From the NCBI GenBank assembly GCA_000497125.2, contig CM035322.1, forward strand, positions 194,001-258,000: a DNA stretch of 64,000 bases, read 5' to 3'. Positions 26,583 through 36,550 of this stretch are shown piece by piece. The stretch comes from Spironucleus salmonicida (taxonomy: Eukaryota > Fornicata > Diplomonadida > Hexamitidae). Numbering within the stretch: position 1 is the stretch's first letter; each line of letters opens with the position of its first letter. Below the pieces are notes generated by a model. The model saw nothing but the letters and a program-made list of their open reading frames with translations, did no database searches and was not told the DNA's origin. The position numbers and the translations under genes are program-made.

Positions 26583-27119
26583 ATGAGTTATATATAAATG
26601 AATGGAAAAACTAATTTTGAATAACTTATTTAATTGCCATAAGGTGAAAATCCTGATGAATGGATTGCATTTAATATCCAATAAATTTATGTTCAAGCTT
26701 AATTGTTTAATAATGTTTTAAAAAATAATTGTCAATGTCCATCTATGCATGCAGGAGATGCAGTCGAGTATTTTTGGGTAGACTAATCAAATTAAATATA
26801 ACTTTCAGCATAGCTTTATATTACAAATGTTCTAGAATCAGTGGAGAATGCTTTGTCCACAAAATTTCCACAGGCTCCTAGCGATGTTTTTCCGATCAAA
26901 TTTTGTAAACTAGCTAGTGAGATGCTTAGAAGACTGTTAAGAATTTTTATCCATGCATATATTCATCATCAAAAGGCGCTAATAAAAGAGGATGTTCTAC
27001 CAGAAGTTGTTACTTGTTTAAAATATATTATTACTTTTGGAACAAAGTTTTCATTATTAACTTTTAAAGATACAGAACCAATACAATTTTTAGTAAATGA
27101 ATGGAACCCATCTTAGTGA
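26583..27119 (+). CDS. MOB/phocein family protein, 178 aa
   Basis: ATG 26583 (or the in-frame ATG at 26598), TGA 27117-27119. The MOB fold is recognisable in order: LPQGENPDEWIAFN (MOB1 'LPxGEDxNEWxAxN'), the Cys pair NNCQCPSM followed by HAGDAVEYFWVD ('CPxMxAGxxYEYxW'), then LRIFIHAYIHHQ containing the family's histidines. MOB proteins bind and activate NDR/LATS kinases, or form part of STRIPAK, and act in cell division and polarity. The length is close to the usual 200-220. The region after the histidine pair is divergent. Which MOB subfamily it belongs to cannot be decided. Confidence 0.85.
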
Positions 27120-27264
27120 ATTGATACTTTATTTCACTCAAAATTCCACAGAACATACTAACTTTCCTTAAACATCACAAACTTTTTAAACGATATGTTC
27201 ATTTTTGTCCACCAGCACCACTTACTAACTCATCTCTACTGTTTATCCAGGAAAGACTCTAAGA

Positions 27265-27975
27265 ATGGTACCATTATTAAGCTTTATGCTCATCTTACCA
27301 CTTTTATGCTTTCTGAGTGTACCTGCAGTGCCATTCGTCATACTGATAAAAGGACTCTTTGAATATGGTAGAAAGGTTGGAAATTATAATATCATATTCT
27401 ATTTAAGCTAAATATCTTACTAGCCTTATACTTACCGCTGAGGCTAATAGTTTTTAGTATACTATGTCGAAATTGATGCTAACGGAAGTTATTCAGAGTT
27501 TGTGAAAGGTAATTACTAAGGGCAATTACCTGTTAATTTAGCCTCTTTTAATTCTTGATCTACAGTAAAAGTTGGACCTTATACTTATTATATTTATTAT
27601 ACTTATTTAAAAACTAAAGGATTTTAGCGTTTTTTAGCAACATGTGAAGGCTGATCAATAGATTAAGTTGATTCTTTAGCTATTTATTTCGGCATAAATA
27701 ACATTTGTTTTTATTTCTATGGTTAAAAATTTTCATCATCATATGGGTTCATTTTAGTGGAGTGGATAATAAAAATATTGTATATCAAATATATTAATTA
27801 CATTAACAAAGGAATGTATCCAAAATATTATTAAATTGACGGTTTTGAATCTATATATTTAAATAGCTGATACGAAATGTTCAAGAATACAAATTAATAC
27901 TACCTATAAGAGTTAATATCTTATTCGTTCGTTAAATATTAATAACATAAAATATAAACTTTCCTTTATTATTGA
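27265..27975 (+). CDS. Secretory or membrane protein gene containing in-frame TGA codons
   Basis: From ATG 27265 the protein starts with a strong hydrophobic signal or anchor (MVPLLSFMLILPLLCFLSV). The frame holds four internal TGA codons (27439, 27556, 27652, 27868) before a fifth at 27973. Coding texture continues across them: VYYVEIDANGSYSEFVKG follows the first, STVKVGPYTYY the second and SIDQVDSLAIYFGINN the third. Reading TGA as Trp gives natural contexts (NSWST, CEGWS). The frame also has one ordinary TGG. Options are TGA=Trp in context, a decaying gene, or unrecognised introns. No family recognised; the part after about 27800 is less convincing. If TGA 27439 is a true stop, only 58 residues are made. 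Confidence 0.45.
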
Positions 27976-28411
27976 ATTATTAGTAAATGATGAATAAAAT
28001 TATATTAACACAAATTAGATAATTCATTTTGTTATCGTTTACACGTTAAGAAGAACTTATTTAACATAACATATAGACTATAATATATAAGTTAATCAGT
28101 TATTATTACTTAAGCCAGTTATTATTAATAAGTAATTAATACTTATTGTGAATTTAAAAAGTACTTAAAATAGATATGATACTGCATATTTAATAGATTC
28201 ACGTCGATAAGACTTTATAATGATAAACCTTGTATAAGAATTATATTTTTTAGTATTCACTTTATATTAATACAATAATAATTAACCAATTAAAAATATA
28301 GTAGAATTTAATCGTGAATTAAGATTTAGTCAACTATATAATAAATGATGAATAAACTTATGTAAGTATTATAATATAAATATTAATTAATAAGTATTTT
28401 GATAATTTCGA
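27976..28411. other. AT-rich intergenic stretch, nothing seen
   Basis: About 440 nt of low-GC sequence before the acyltransferase gene. One plus-strand frame here is TGA-free for some 250 codons, beginning inside the previous gene in a different frame, but its composition is that of AT-rich spacer. No regulatory motif is evident. Confidence 0.45.
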
Positions 28412-29473
28412 ATGACGTCATCATAAACACCAGTGCCTTTTACTAAGCCATTTCCTTATGAATATAAGCCATATCATCCATGCTTACATTAGCATAAAAA
28501 TATTTATTTCTTCTAGAAATATATTACCTTACCACTTAATTATATCACTGCTCCTATTTTTTGGCCAATAAGAGTTATTTTATGCTTTTTATTTATGCTT
28601 ATTAATTCTTTGTTCGCATTAATTATTAATTACGGTACTGATGAAACAAAACCATTACCATAGAAAAGAAGAGCCATTCTTGTAAGAGTCAATAGAATTT
28701 GTATTAGAGCATCACTTTTCTTTACTGGGTTTATTCTCAAAGTAGAAGACTAACGAACATTTAAGCCATAGATTATAGCTGTTAAAATATGTAACCACTC
28801 TGGCCTTATTGATGCTCTTTGTTTAGGTGCTATTGGCACAGAATGTATGATAGCTAACAAAGAAGTAATTGAGAATCCAGTGTGCAAGCCATAAATGGTA
28901 GCTACTAGATCTCTTACCCCAGGTTCAAACTGCGTTGCCAAAATGTTAGAAAGAAGAGATTCTGAGCTTAACTGGCCTCCAATGACTGTATTTTCGGAAG
29001 GAGCGATATCTCCGGAACTCGTTATGATTCGCCCAAGAAGTGGAACTTTTAGAATTTTACGTGTAGGTGATTATGTATAGCCTATGACTATTAGATATAA
29101 AACTAACTTCAACTGTGAATGGTTAGCTCAAAGTGTAGTATGGGTTGGTAAATAATTGGGGAAAAATTTTTGCAACACTGTCAAAGTTACTTATTTAGAA
29201 CCTGTCATGTATAATGGGGAAGATGTTTAGGAGTTTGCTGATAATCTTCACAAGTAAATGTGCGATTCGTTAGGAAATGAATTTGTACCATATAATTACT
29301 AAGATTTGAGGTATTTCTACGGTTCTGAGAGGTTCTAACTTAAAGACTGTACACCTTAATATTAGAAAGATTATGCATGGATGGGAAGACTTAAAGACTA
29401 TTAAAAAATGTGCCAAGCAGCTGGTAGAGATTCTGACTATGAATGGACTAAATAGCAATTAAAATTGGAATGA
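28412..29473 (+). CDS. LPCAT-like 1-acyl-glycerophospholipid acyltransferase, 353 aa
   Basis: ATG 28412, TGA 29471-29473. It carries the PlsC/LPLAT signatures: NHSGLID near residue 128 (the NHxxxxD catalytic His/Asp motif) and later VFSEGAIS in the place of the FPEGT substrate motif, with Pro replaced by Ser. A hydrophobic stretch around residues 50-75 (PIRVILCFLFMLINSLF) is a likely membrane hairpin or span. The order and the C-terminal half (VTYLEPV, ADNLHKQMCDSLG) resemble LPCAT/LPEAT enzymes, which reacylate lysophospholipids in the ER. No EF-hand is visible. Gln is encoded by TAA/TAG at several places. Confidence 0.8.
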
Positions 29474-29514
29474 TAAGTCATTATTATATTATTTATTAAT
29501 ATCTCTTTTTTTAA

Positions 29515-30240
29515 ATGGAATAACTCCTCTAAAAAGTTTAAACAGACCTGGACAGATAATCCCTTATAATATCTATCTAAAACGCTCTATAATCAGATGA
29601 TCAAGAATCTTAACTTATAGACCTTCTAGGTTTCGAAAATATAGACACTCTTCCAGCAATTATTTCTAACAGGCATCTTTTCGAACAAATGGAGTACGAG
29701 CACCATGTTAAAAAGGATGTATAATACTACAAATTACTTACGTAGTAGTTTGCAGAAGTAATGAACCTCCCTATTTCTGAGGCTACATATGCGCTCCAAA
29801 AATACGATTGGAATATTAATGACGCTATTTCAGCATATGCAGGACAAGGGGAAACGAATTTCTTCATCGAACCTGAAAATCAACCAGATGTAGATATTAT
29901 CTCTACCGAATATGTAGCTAATTGCGTAATTATCGATCACGACAAACCGATAAAATAGTTCGTAAATAGAGAAGTGGAACTAGATTTGCATGGTTATCAA
30001 GTTTTAGATGCTATTGAACTGTTCAAAAACAAATATTGCGAATTGGTTATTCGCGTGGATGATGGCAGAGGGAATATAAAATTCAATGTGATAGTTGGTA
30101 GGGGGCTACATAGTGACCACTCGCCGCTAATTAAATTACATATTATGAATTTATGCAAAAGACATAATATCATATTTAGCATTGGTGCTAAAGGCGGTGT
30201 GATTTCCATAAAAATTAAGAGAGGAATGCACACAATTTGA
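29515..30240 (+). CDS. Smr-domain protein with UBA/CUE-like helix bundle, 241 aa
   Basis: ATG 29515, TGA 30238-30240. The C-terminal ~80 residues are a Smr domain: VELDLHGYQVLDAIE is the LDxHG motif, and VIVGRGLHSDHSPLIK is the conserved [T/V]GRGxHS..G/SP-like loop. Residues about 80-110 (LPISEATYALQKYDWNINDA) look like a UBA/CUE helix pair. Eukaryotic Smr proteins such as Cue2 and N4BP2 cleave or bind nucleic acids; Cue2 cuts mRNA at stalled ribosomes. The CUE-plus-Smr order supports that comparison. It starts 41 nt after the acyltransferase stop. Confidence 0.8.
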
Positions 30241-30357
30241 GTTAAGAATTAACATATATTATATATAAATAGTATCTGAGCAAAATTAATAAACAGAATT
30301 TTAAGATTATCATATAGTTTAATTTATATAATATTATTTTATAACTTTTGTTCAAGG

Positions 30358-31071
30358 ATGATATAAAAATTTTAAGAAGTTTTTGTGTAATAGATAAGGG
30401 AGATTTACAAATCCGAGGATCCGTTGCCTTTATTATCTATAGCAGCTCTGTAATTACAAAAATTCTAACGATAAATATCAGATATTTAAACTGCATACGA
30501 GCGTCGTTAGGCATAAAGATTAGCATAGACTTCAGCAATATAGCTGCGTAGTGCAAAATAGGCTAAACTTCCTTAAAAATAATTCGAGTTTGCATCTAGA
30601 AAATATTTAGAATAGGAAAAAGTATTTTAGAATGTTTAAACTATAGAGAGCATAGATTAAAATGTGATACAAAACATTAAAGATTAAGATAATATGATAA
30701 TTTAGGATAATATTATTAAAATAAGAAATTGTTCGAATTCAACTTTCATATTTACTGAGAGAAAAACAATATTCTTCTTTTAATGTGAAAACTGCCAGTT
30801 TTTGAGCTTTAATATTTCCGGCGCTGTATTTGTAGAAAATCTTACAAACTGTACAATAAAAGGTTCATGTCATCAATTAAGAATAACGGATTGCTAATTT
30901 CTTAAAATTTAGGTAAATGTTGATGGTCCAGTTATTGAAAATAGTAAAAATATTTCATTTTTTAAACCTGAAAATTATATAAATGGATGGAATGATGTTA
31001 AAGATTTCAGCTGGCTAAGACTAGAAGAGAATCCAAATTGGTTTGCAAAAGAAAAATTTGATGAAAATTGA
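30358..31071 (+). CDS. Tubulin-binding cofactor C-like protein (C-CAP/TBCC domain), 237 aa
   Basis: ATG 30358, TGA 31069-31071. The first ~130 residues are a Gln-rich helical region, like the spectrin-like N terminus of TBCC. The C-terminal half is a right-handed beta-helix (C-CAP) domain: AVFVENLTNCTIKGSCHQL, TDCQFLKIQVNVDGPVIEN, SKNISFFKP and KDFSWLRLEENPNWF match the conserved TBCC order with its 'D-F-x-W-L' ending. TBCC acts as a GAP for tubulin during alpha/beta heterodimer assembly; RP2-like proteins share the fold. The catalytic Arg of the 'QxR' motif may correspond to CHQLRITDC. The gene lies in a window that also encodes alpha-tubulin. Confidence 0.8.
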
Positions 31072-31102
31072 TTGAGATTTAAATTTAACTATTAAACACA
31101 CC

Positions 31103-32053
31103 TCACTTGGGAGCAATACCTGCCACCCTAAACTTAGTTGGATGACTATAAACTTAAAATAGATGGGAAGGTTTTCCGTTCTATCCTAAATAATAAGAAT
31201 CTTGCCAAAGTTATTTCAAATATTCAATTGCAGGATAAATATCTTATATCGTATATCCTGTCCAAAATGATAAATTAGAATTCCAAGGTAATTATTGCTA
31301 GATTTCTAGTGAGATGGAAACACATGCAGCAGCTAATGCAGATGGTCTATATGTATATGAGTATGGGTCTGTAAGCGCCAAAAAGCACAAATATTTGCTT
31401 AAACTGGCATAAACTTCTTATAGCTAGCCAGCATGAATTATTGTCGTCAAAAATTCATATAAAGTGATATATTCTACTTCATAGTTAAGCTCGTCCAAGA
31501 TTTTATCGTGTTGTTCTAATATAAGTTGAGGTTTAATCCTTTGTGCCTAGACGCCAAATAATGTTGTTATTTTATCTATTAATGGTGTGAAGTTTGTGAA
31601 AGTAGGTTCGTATTTGTCAGCAATGTGTATAATAGCAGCTATTTTGAGGGCCAGCTACATATTTGATAATGGTTGATTCAATGTTCTTAACAACATTGTT
31701 ATAGACATATTTGCAGCGAAATCTCGCATCTACAACTAAATTGTAGACCTGAGCAATAGTTTTAGTTGATCTCGTATTTCTTTATCAGACAGAACAAATT
31801 AAATTTTTTGTTAACTTTCCTCCTTTTGATAAAGGTAACGTAGAGTTGAAATAGCATATGTTGAAAAAGCTTATGGATAAATAATACCTGGCGGCACTTC
31901 ATCAATATCGAGAAAGGAGTTTTATCTAGTTGGAAAGCAAGAAAATAATTACATAGGAGTAGACATAGGAGACTCTGATTAGACATCTGGAGTAAATTTA
32001 AGCTACTTCAGAGTAAACTAAGGCTCTTTAGAATAAGATACTTGATCTTGCAT
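31103..32053 (-). CDS. Cyclin, 316 aa
   Basis: ATG at 32053, TGA at 31103. A cyclin fold spans about residues 105-270: MRDFAANMSITMLLRTLN, then ALKIAAIIHIADKYEPTFTNF (the helix-3 'iAxKyEe' signature), then LILEQHDKILDELNYEVEY ('mExxiLxxLxy'), then a second fold ending ALAAACVSISLEI. The order matches A/B-type or generic cyclins that activate cyclin-dependent kinases. No destruction box of the RxxL type was seen near the N terminus. The gene is convergent with the TBCC-like gene, with 31 nt between the two stops. Confidence 0.8.
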
Positions 32054-32523
32054 TACGAAGTGGTGATTTAGACCTAATGAATTTATTATATATTTATACT
32101 AAGTAATTGAATATTACAATATTTCTATAATTATATATATTAATGATATAATTAGTAGAAACTTAAAATAGTTTATTAATGAATTAGTATAATAGCTATA
32201 AATTTAATGATAGAAATCTGAATTTGCGGATACATGTATAAATAATTATAATATTAAATAAGTTAGTAAGGATAATCATCAAAGAGTGCTAGATTTTCAT
32301 TATATGGATATATTGTTTTATTATACATTTATAAAATTTACTTCATAGATTTTTTTCTAAATACGTAAATATATAGATAATAATAATAAAATTATTATCA
32401 CTGTTTTTTATGTTCAGAGATTTTGATGCGTTACTTATTTATAACAAGATTAATTTGAACTTTCTGACTTAATTTTTAACCTTAAGTGGGCCTATCATTA
32501 TAAATACAGATGTGTTTAAAATG
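32054..32523. other. AT-rich intergenic stretch, nothing seen
   Basis: About 470 nt upstream of the cyclin gene and downstream of the small membrane ORF. Very AT-rich with frequent TGA/TCA; presumably contains the cyclin promoter. Confidence 0.45.
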
Positions 32524-32913
32524 TCAATTAGTAAAATTATCTTTTATTACCAAATATATATTATACACTAGTTTAGATAATCTAAAATAAGTTATTATTA
32601 TCTATATTAATAAAGTTAAATATAAACCTGTAAATGTAAAGTGATCTTCCTTATTTGTTAAAAAGTCTTACACCAACTACAAAATCATAAAAGCGATAGA
32701 TTATCCCACCAACTTATAATGTTGCTTGTTAAAGAAGGAATATATTCATAGCTCACAATGGACCATTAAAAATAAGAATCACGAGGTATGGTGATTATGA
32801 TTTAGTTCCATATATTTAACAAAAATTGTGCACACAACTAATATAACCTAAATAAAATAAGGTTATGGCTGCTTTAGCCAAAGTTCTTGATTAAGAATAA
32901 AACTAAAAAACAT
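32524..32913 (-). CDS. Small multi-pass membrane ORF with two in-frame TGA codons
   Basis: From ATG 32913 the frame encodes MFFSFILNQELWLKQPQP and a hydrophobic span (VILVVCTIFVKYMEL). It then meets TGA at 32779-32781 and again at 32746-32748, but continues as plausible membrane protein: KLVGQSIAFMILQLVQDFL, then FTGLYLTLLIQIIITYF, ending at TGA 32524. Reading TGA as Trp gives HHTSWFLFLMVHCELWIYSF, a third hydrophobic segment. A four-span protein of about 129 residues would result. If the first TGA is a true stop the product is only 44 residues. No family is recognised. It lies 38 nt downstream of the 313-residue coiled-coil gene. Confidence 0.4.
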
Positions 32914-32951
32914 TAAATAGCCCATAGGGAGATATTATAAAATAGTGAGTA

Positions 32952-33893
32952 TCATTCGTTTAACTGTGTTAACTACTTTTCAATTTATCTGAGTTATTTT
33001 TCTTAATACACAGCTTAATTAACCAATATTGATACTTGTTGTTCCAAATCTTTCCTCATATCACAAATATTATTTTGATCAATATTGAGAGTGAGCCTTA
33101 ATGCTTTATATTATTTACTTAATAATTCCTGTATCTGAATTTACTCTTTGTCAAAAACTACTTAAATTTATATCTCTTAGAATTATTTAAGAATATTATC
33201 TGCGTAGTTGAAAATAGATCTAAGTTATTCCTCCAATTTTTATTTTTCTTAAATACATTATTATTTATAACCTTATAATCTCTAATCTAAGCACAACTAA
33301 TTGAATTAGTTTCCATTTCTTGATATTTAACTTAAATTTAAATTCTGACGTTCTAGCTTTCTATATTGAATCTCCAAATTAAAAATAATAGAGTCAATAG
33401 AAAGTTATTCATTGTTCTTCTCCTTTAGTTCTTTAATTAATTATGCTTTTTGGTTCATTACTTTTTTACATGCTGCTAAATGTTCTTCTTTAACATACTG
33501 TTCACTTTCATAACTTTATAATGATAAATCAGAACATTTATTTTACAATCTAACTTAATTTTTATAGAATGTCTTTACTGATTCGAATACTTCTACTTAT
33601 TAAATTTAATTCACTACTGTAAGTTATTCGATGTCATTTTTGCTGATTATTTATTTTTCAGCTACATATTTTGAAGTAAGTAATGTGTCTTATTGTAAAA
33701 TATCATTCTCCTTAATTAGTTTAATGTATTTTTATTTTTCTAATTCTAATTCATTAGCAGTTTCTTATAGTGCTATTTTAGCGGAAATAACTGTTGGTTT
33801 TAGATTATTATGTTTGATAAATTATAAATTAACAGCTTCTAGTTTTAGTAACTCCATTTCGTAGGCTAGATTACACTCATTAAGAATTTTCAT
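32952..33893 (-). CDS. Coiled-coil protein, 313 aa
   Basis: ATG at 33893, TGA at 32952. Nearly the whole length is predicted by eye to be alpha-helical coiled coil, with dense Gln, Glu, Lys and Leu (LELEKQKYIKLIKENDILQQ; QEKQKLEEQLRSIF). Many Gln codons are TAA or TAG. The N-terminal part (MKILNECNLAYEMELLKLEA) starts the helix directly; there is no signal or membrane span. Proteins of this type are structural or scaffolding, and no specific family is recognised. The start is 106 nt from the divergent HEAT/adaptin-like gene. Confidence 0.7.
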
Positions 33894-33999
33894 TAAATGA
33901 AATTGATTGAATCTTAATATGATTATAATAATTATACAATAATTCACTATTAATTTAAAATTATGTGTATAATATATCATATTTATATCAAAAGAAGTA

Positions 34000-35901
34000 A
34001 TGACACTCTATAAAATATTTAATTTTTTGAGTAAAAAGCCAAAGTTTGAGTAAATAAGGTACACCAATTAAATGTTAGAGAAAGGATAATTATAATCATT
34101 GAAATTAATAACGTTATTAAATATCGATATTAAATCATTAGATATTGATTTGCTTTTGTAAGTATTAAATAGAAACTATTAAACTATACTGAGTTAAAAT
34201 TTTATACTAGATAATAAGGTTTCTCCAATTACGCCTTAAATACTCAGTGTTTATATTTCTAATTTTTAAATTCCATAGAAGTTTGACTTCGAAATTTTAG
34301 TAAAATCTCTAAATTTTACATCTATAAATCATGTTATTGTACTTCATTAAATTTAAAACGAACTATAATTTCCTATTACTAGAACTACAGCTATTATACT
34401 TAGTAAATTAAAATTAATACCAGATTTAAAATTACTTAATGAAATATTTTATAATATTCAACATAATACGGATAAAATTGTTCAAGCTGCGCTATTATCA
34501 AAATTTATATAATATAATTAAAGTGATTTATTCAAACTTAATAGTTATCACTCATGTTATTAATTTTTAACTCTTGATGAAGCTGAGATTATACTCAAGT
34601 ATATTAATATTGGATAGTTATCAACATAAGATTAAACTGATCATATTAAATATTTTCTTAGTAAATTCGTGTGTACTTCTAGATTTGCATTCAAAAAAGT
34701 GTAATCAGTAATTAATAAATTTCCTTAAGATTTACTAAACACAATTATATTATCTTTAGATATTGTCGAGTCTTTATTATTTTTTGAACCAGTAGCAGAT
34801 TCTTAACTAGAATTACGATAATTTATTAAAAAAGCTATTATGTCAATATAAACGAAACCACTGTTATTTGTTCTAAATAAACTTATTAAACTAACATCAA
34901 AATCATTTTAAATATATAAAGGAGAAATATATAGGCAATAAATTATTAAGTAGCTAGATTTTAGTAATGAGAACGACTTGGTTATTATTTAATGCTTTGA
35001 TGATAATTTATTAAACCAATTATCTAATTAATTGGTATCTAATTTTACCAATCTTAATATTAATGACTAAATATTTCAGGAATATACTACAATTCTATAA
35101 AAAACATTATTCAGTAAATATTCTGAAGAGATTCAACCTAAAGTTACTGATATATTTGTATAGATGGCAAATGAGAACTATTAAAATTATAACTCAATAA
35201 TATCTTTCATTCAGTTATCGAAATCAGTTATATTGCATGCATAATTACAAGATATTACCTTGACACAAATTTTTAATACATTATTTAATATTTTTTCTGT
35301 TAAACATATGAAATATCATATATCGGATTTCATTCGTACTATTCTAAAATAAAACCAAGATAGTGCATAAACATTGGCAATATTGTCAATAAAATAATTT
35401 ACGAATCAATCTAGAGAAATTCGTATTACAGCATCATCTATATTCGCTTAATGTAGTTAGTTTATATAAAATACGGATTAATTATTATTTCTATCATATT
35501 TTTAAGATTCAAAATTAGTTAAAATTTCAGTTTTGAAGGTAATTCAGTTTTCTTTTCATACATCAAATTTCATCATAAATATTATTAAAACTGCATTATA
35601 AGAAGTAGACTAATCTATTAGAAAAGCTGCACTTTCTGCCTGCTTATATACACTTAAATATTGTGAATATATCGATTTAATAGATTTACTAGGTCTTATA
35701 TTTAATAATTTGGTTGATAAGAATTTTATTCTTCAAAATAAGTAAATTGTACAAGCTGTATAAAGTAGATTATCATTCAGTGAGATTTTAAGCGAATATA
35801 TCGAAAGTGGAAGATTCTTCTGTGTTTAACGATTTAGATAAACTGTTTGGGACTTAAATATCGATATTCAAATTGGTATGGACGGCGATATGTTATTATG
35901 A
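34000..35901 (+). CDS. HEAT/ARM-repeat protein, adaptin-like, 633 aa
   Basis: ATG 34000, TGA 35899-35901. The protein is built of consecutive helical pairs with HEAT-like spacing (VQAALLSKFIQYN; LLFVLNKLIKLTSKSFQ; IRITASSIFAQCSQF; IRKAALSACLYTLKYCE). The pattern and size resemble the trunk of an adaptor-complex beta or gamma subunit, or another traffic coat protein, but the usual adaptin anchor sequences are not visible, so the identity is a guess. Its last 129 nt overlap, on the other strand, the 3' end of a 127-codon frame (35773-36156). Confidence 0.6.
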
Positions 35902-36156
35902 TTGGATAAAAGAGTTAAAAAGAATTCCAAGTGATTTTTCGTGTTTAGTATTCTAAGTTTCTAATTCAGTTATTCGATCTTCCAAATACATGTTTCGATT
36001 TTTTATATTTTTTTATAATTTATAAATCGTTTTCATTTGTTACAAGATAAAATTGATAACTTTATAATCTATTTCATTGCACTTCATTTATTCTAAAATA
36101 GGTATAATTTTTAGTAGTTCATCTTATAAAATCAATATTTCTTCGTCTAACCGCAT
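35773..36156 (-). CDS. Small coiled-coil protein, 127 aa, overlapping its convergent neighbour
   Basis: ATG at 36156 (MRLDEEILILQDELLKIIP), TGA at 35773. The first ~85 residues are a clear coiled coil (NRNMYLEDRITELETQN) lying outside any other gene. The C-terminal part (VPNSLSKSLNTEESST) is antisense to the end of the HEAT/adaptin-like gene, where both frames are TGA-free. Either the 3' ends truly overlap or one of the two genes ends or is spliced differently. The reading up to about 35902 is the safer part. Confidence 0.5.
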
Positions 36157-36208
36157 TTATAAAATTATGTTGAATTTATATTATAATATTATACTAAATG
36201 TAATTTTA

Positions 36209-36484
36209 TCAATCGTTTTTTAGTGCTAACACTTAAAGTAAGCTACCTAATGCATCCTCAAAATCTTAATGTCGGTTTTCTAGGAAATCTACTCGTTATT
36301 CGAGTTACTGATTCTTATTAATAAGCTAATCAGTAGAATCTTAAATGTTACAGATTTAATTAGTGATATTCTATATTTGTTACATCTAACTATCATTTTT
36401 TGAATTTTAAACTAACTATTGAATTGTATCTAACATTTATGATACGTTTTCTTGCATAATAATAACCTCATTCTCAAATTCCAT
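36209..36484 (-). CDS. Small coiled-coil protein, 91 aa
   Basis: ATG at 36484, TGA at 36209. A single heptad-patterned helix with many Gln (MEFENEVIIMQENVSQML; INKNQQLEQRVDFLENRH). About 17 of its Gln residues use TAA or TAG. Length and texture recall small subunits of ciliary or centrosomal complexes, but this is only an analogy. It lies 52 nt upstream of the 127-residue coiled-coil frame and 66 nt from the divergent 539-residue gene. Confidence 0.6.
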
Positions 36485-36550
36485 TAATATCTAAAATTTG
36501 TTCTATTAAAATATTCTATACAAAATAAAAATAAATATTTCCACTTTAAA

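Noticed and set aside
27575-28340. A second TGA-free plus-strand frame of about 250 codons
   Set aside because: It runs out of frame with the coding-like sequence at 27265 onward and has spacer-like composition; the other frame shows purine-first codons and better protein texture.
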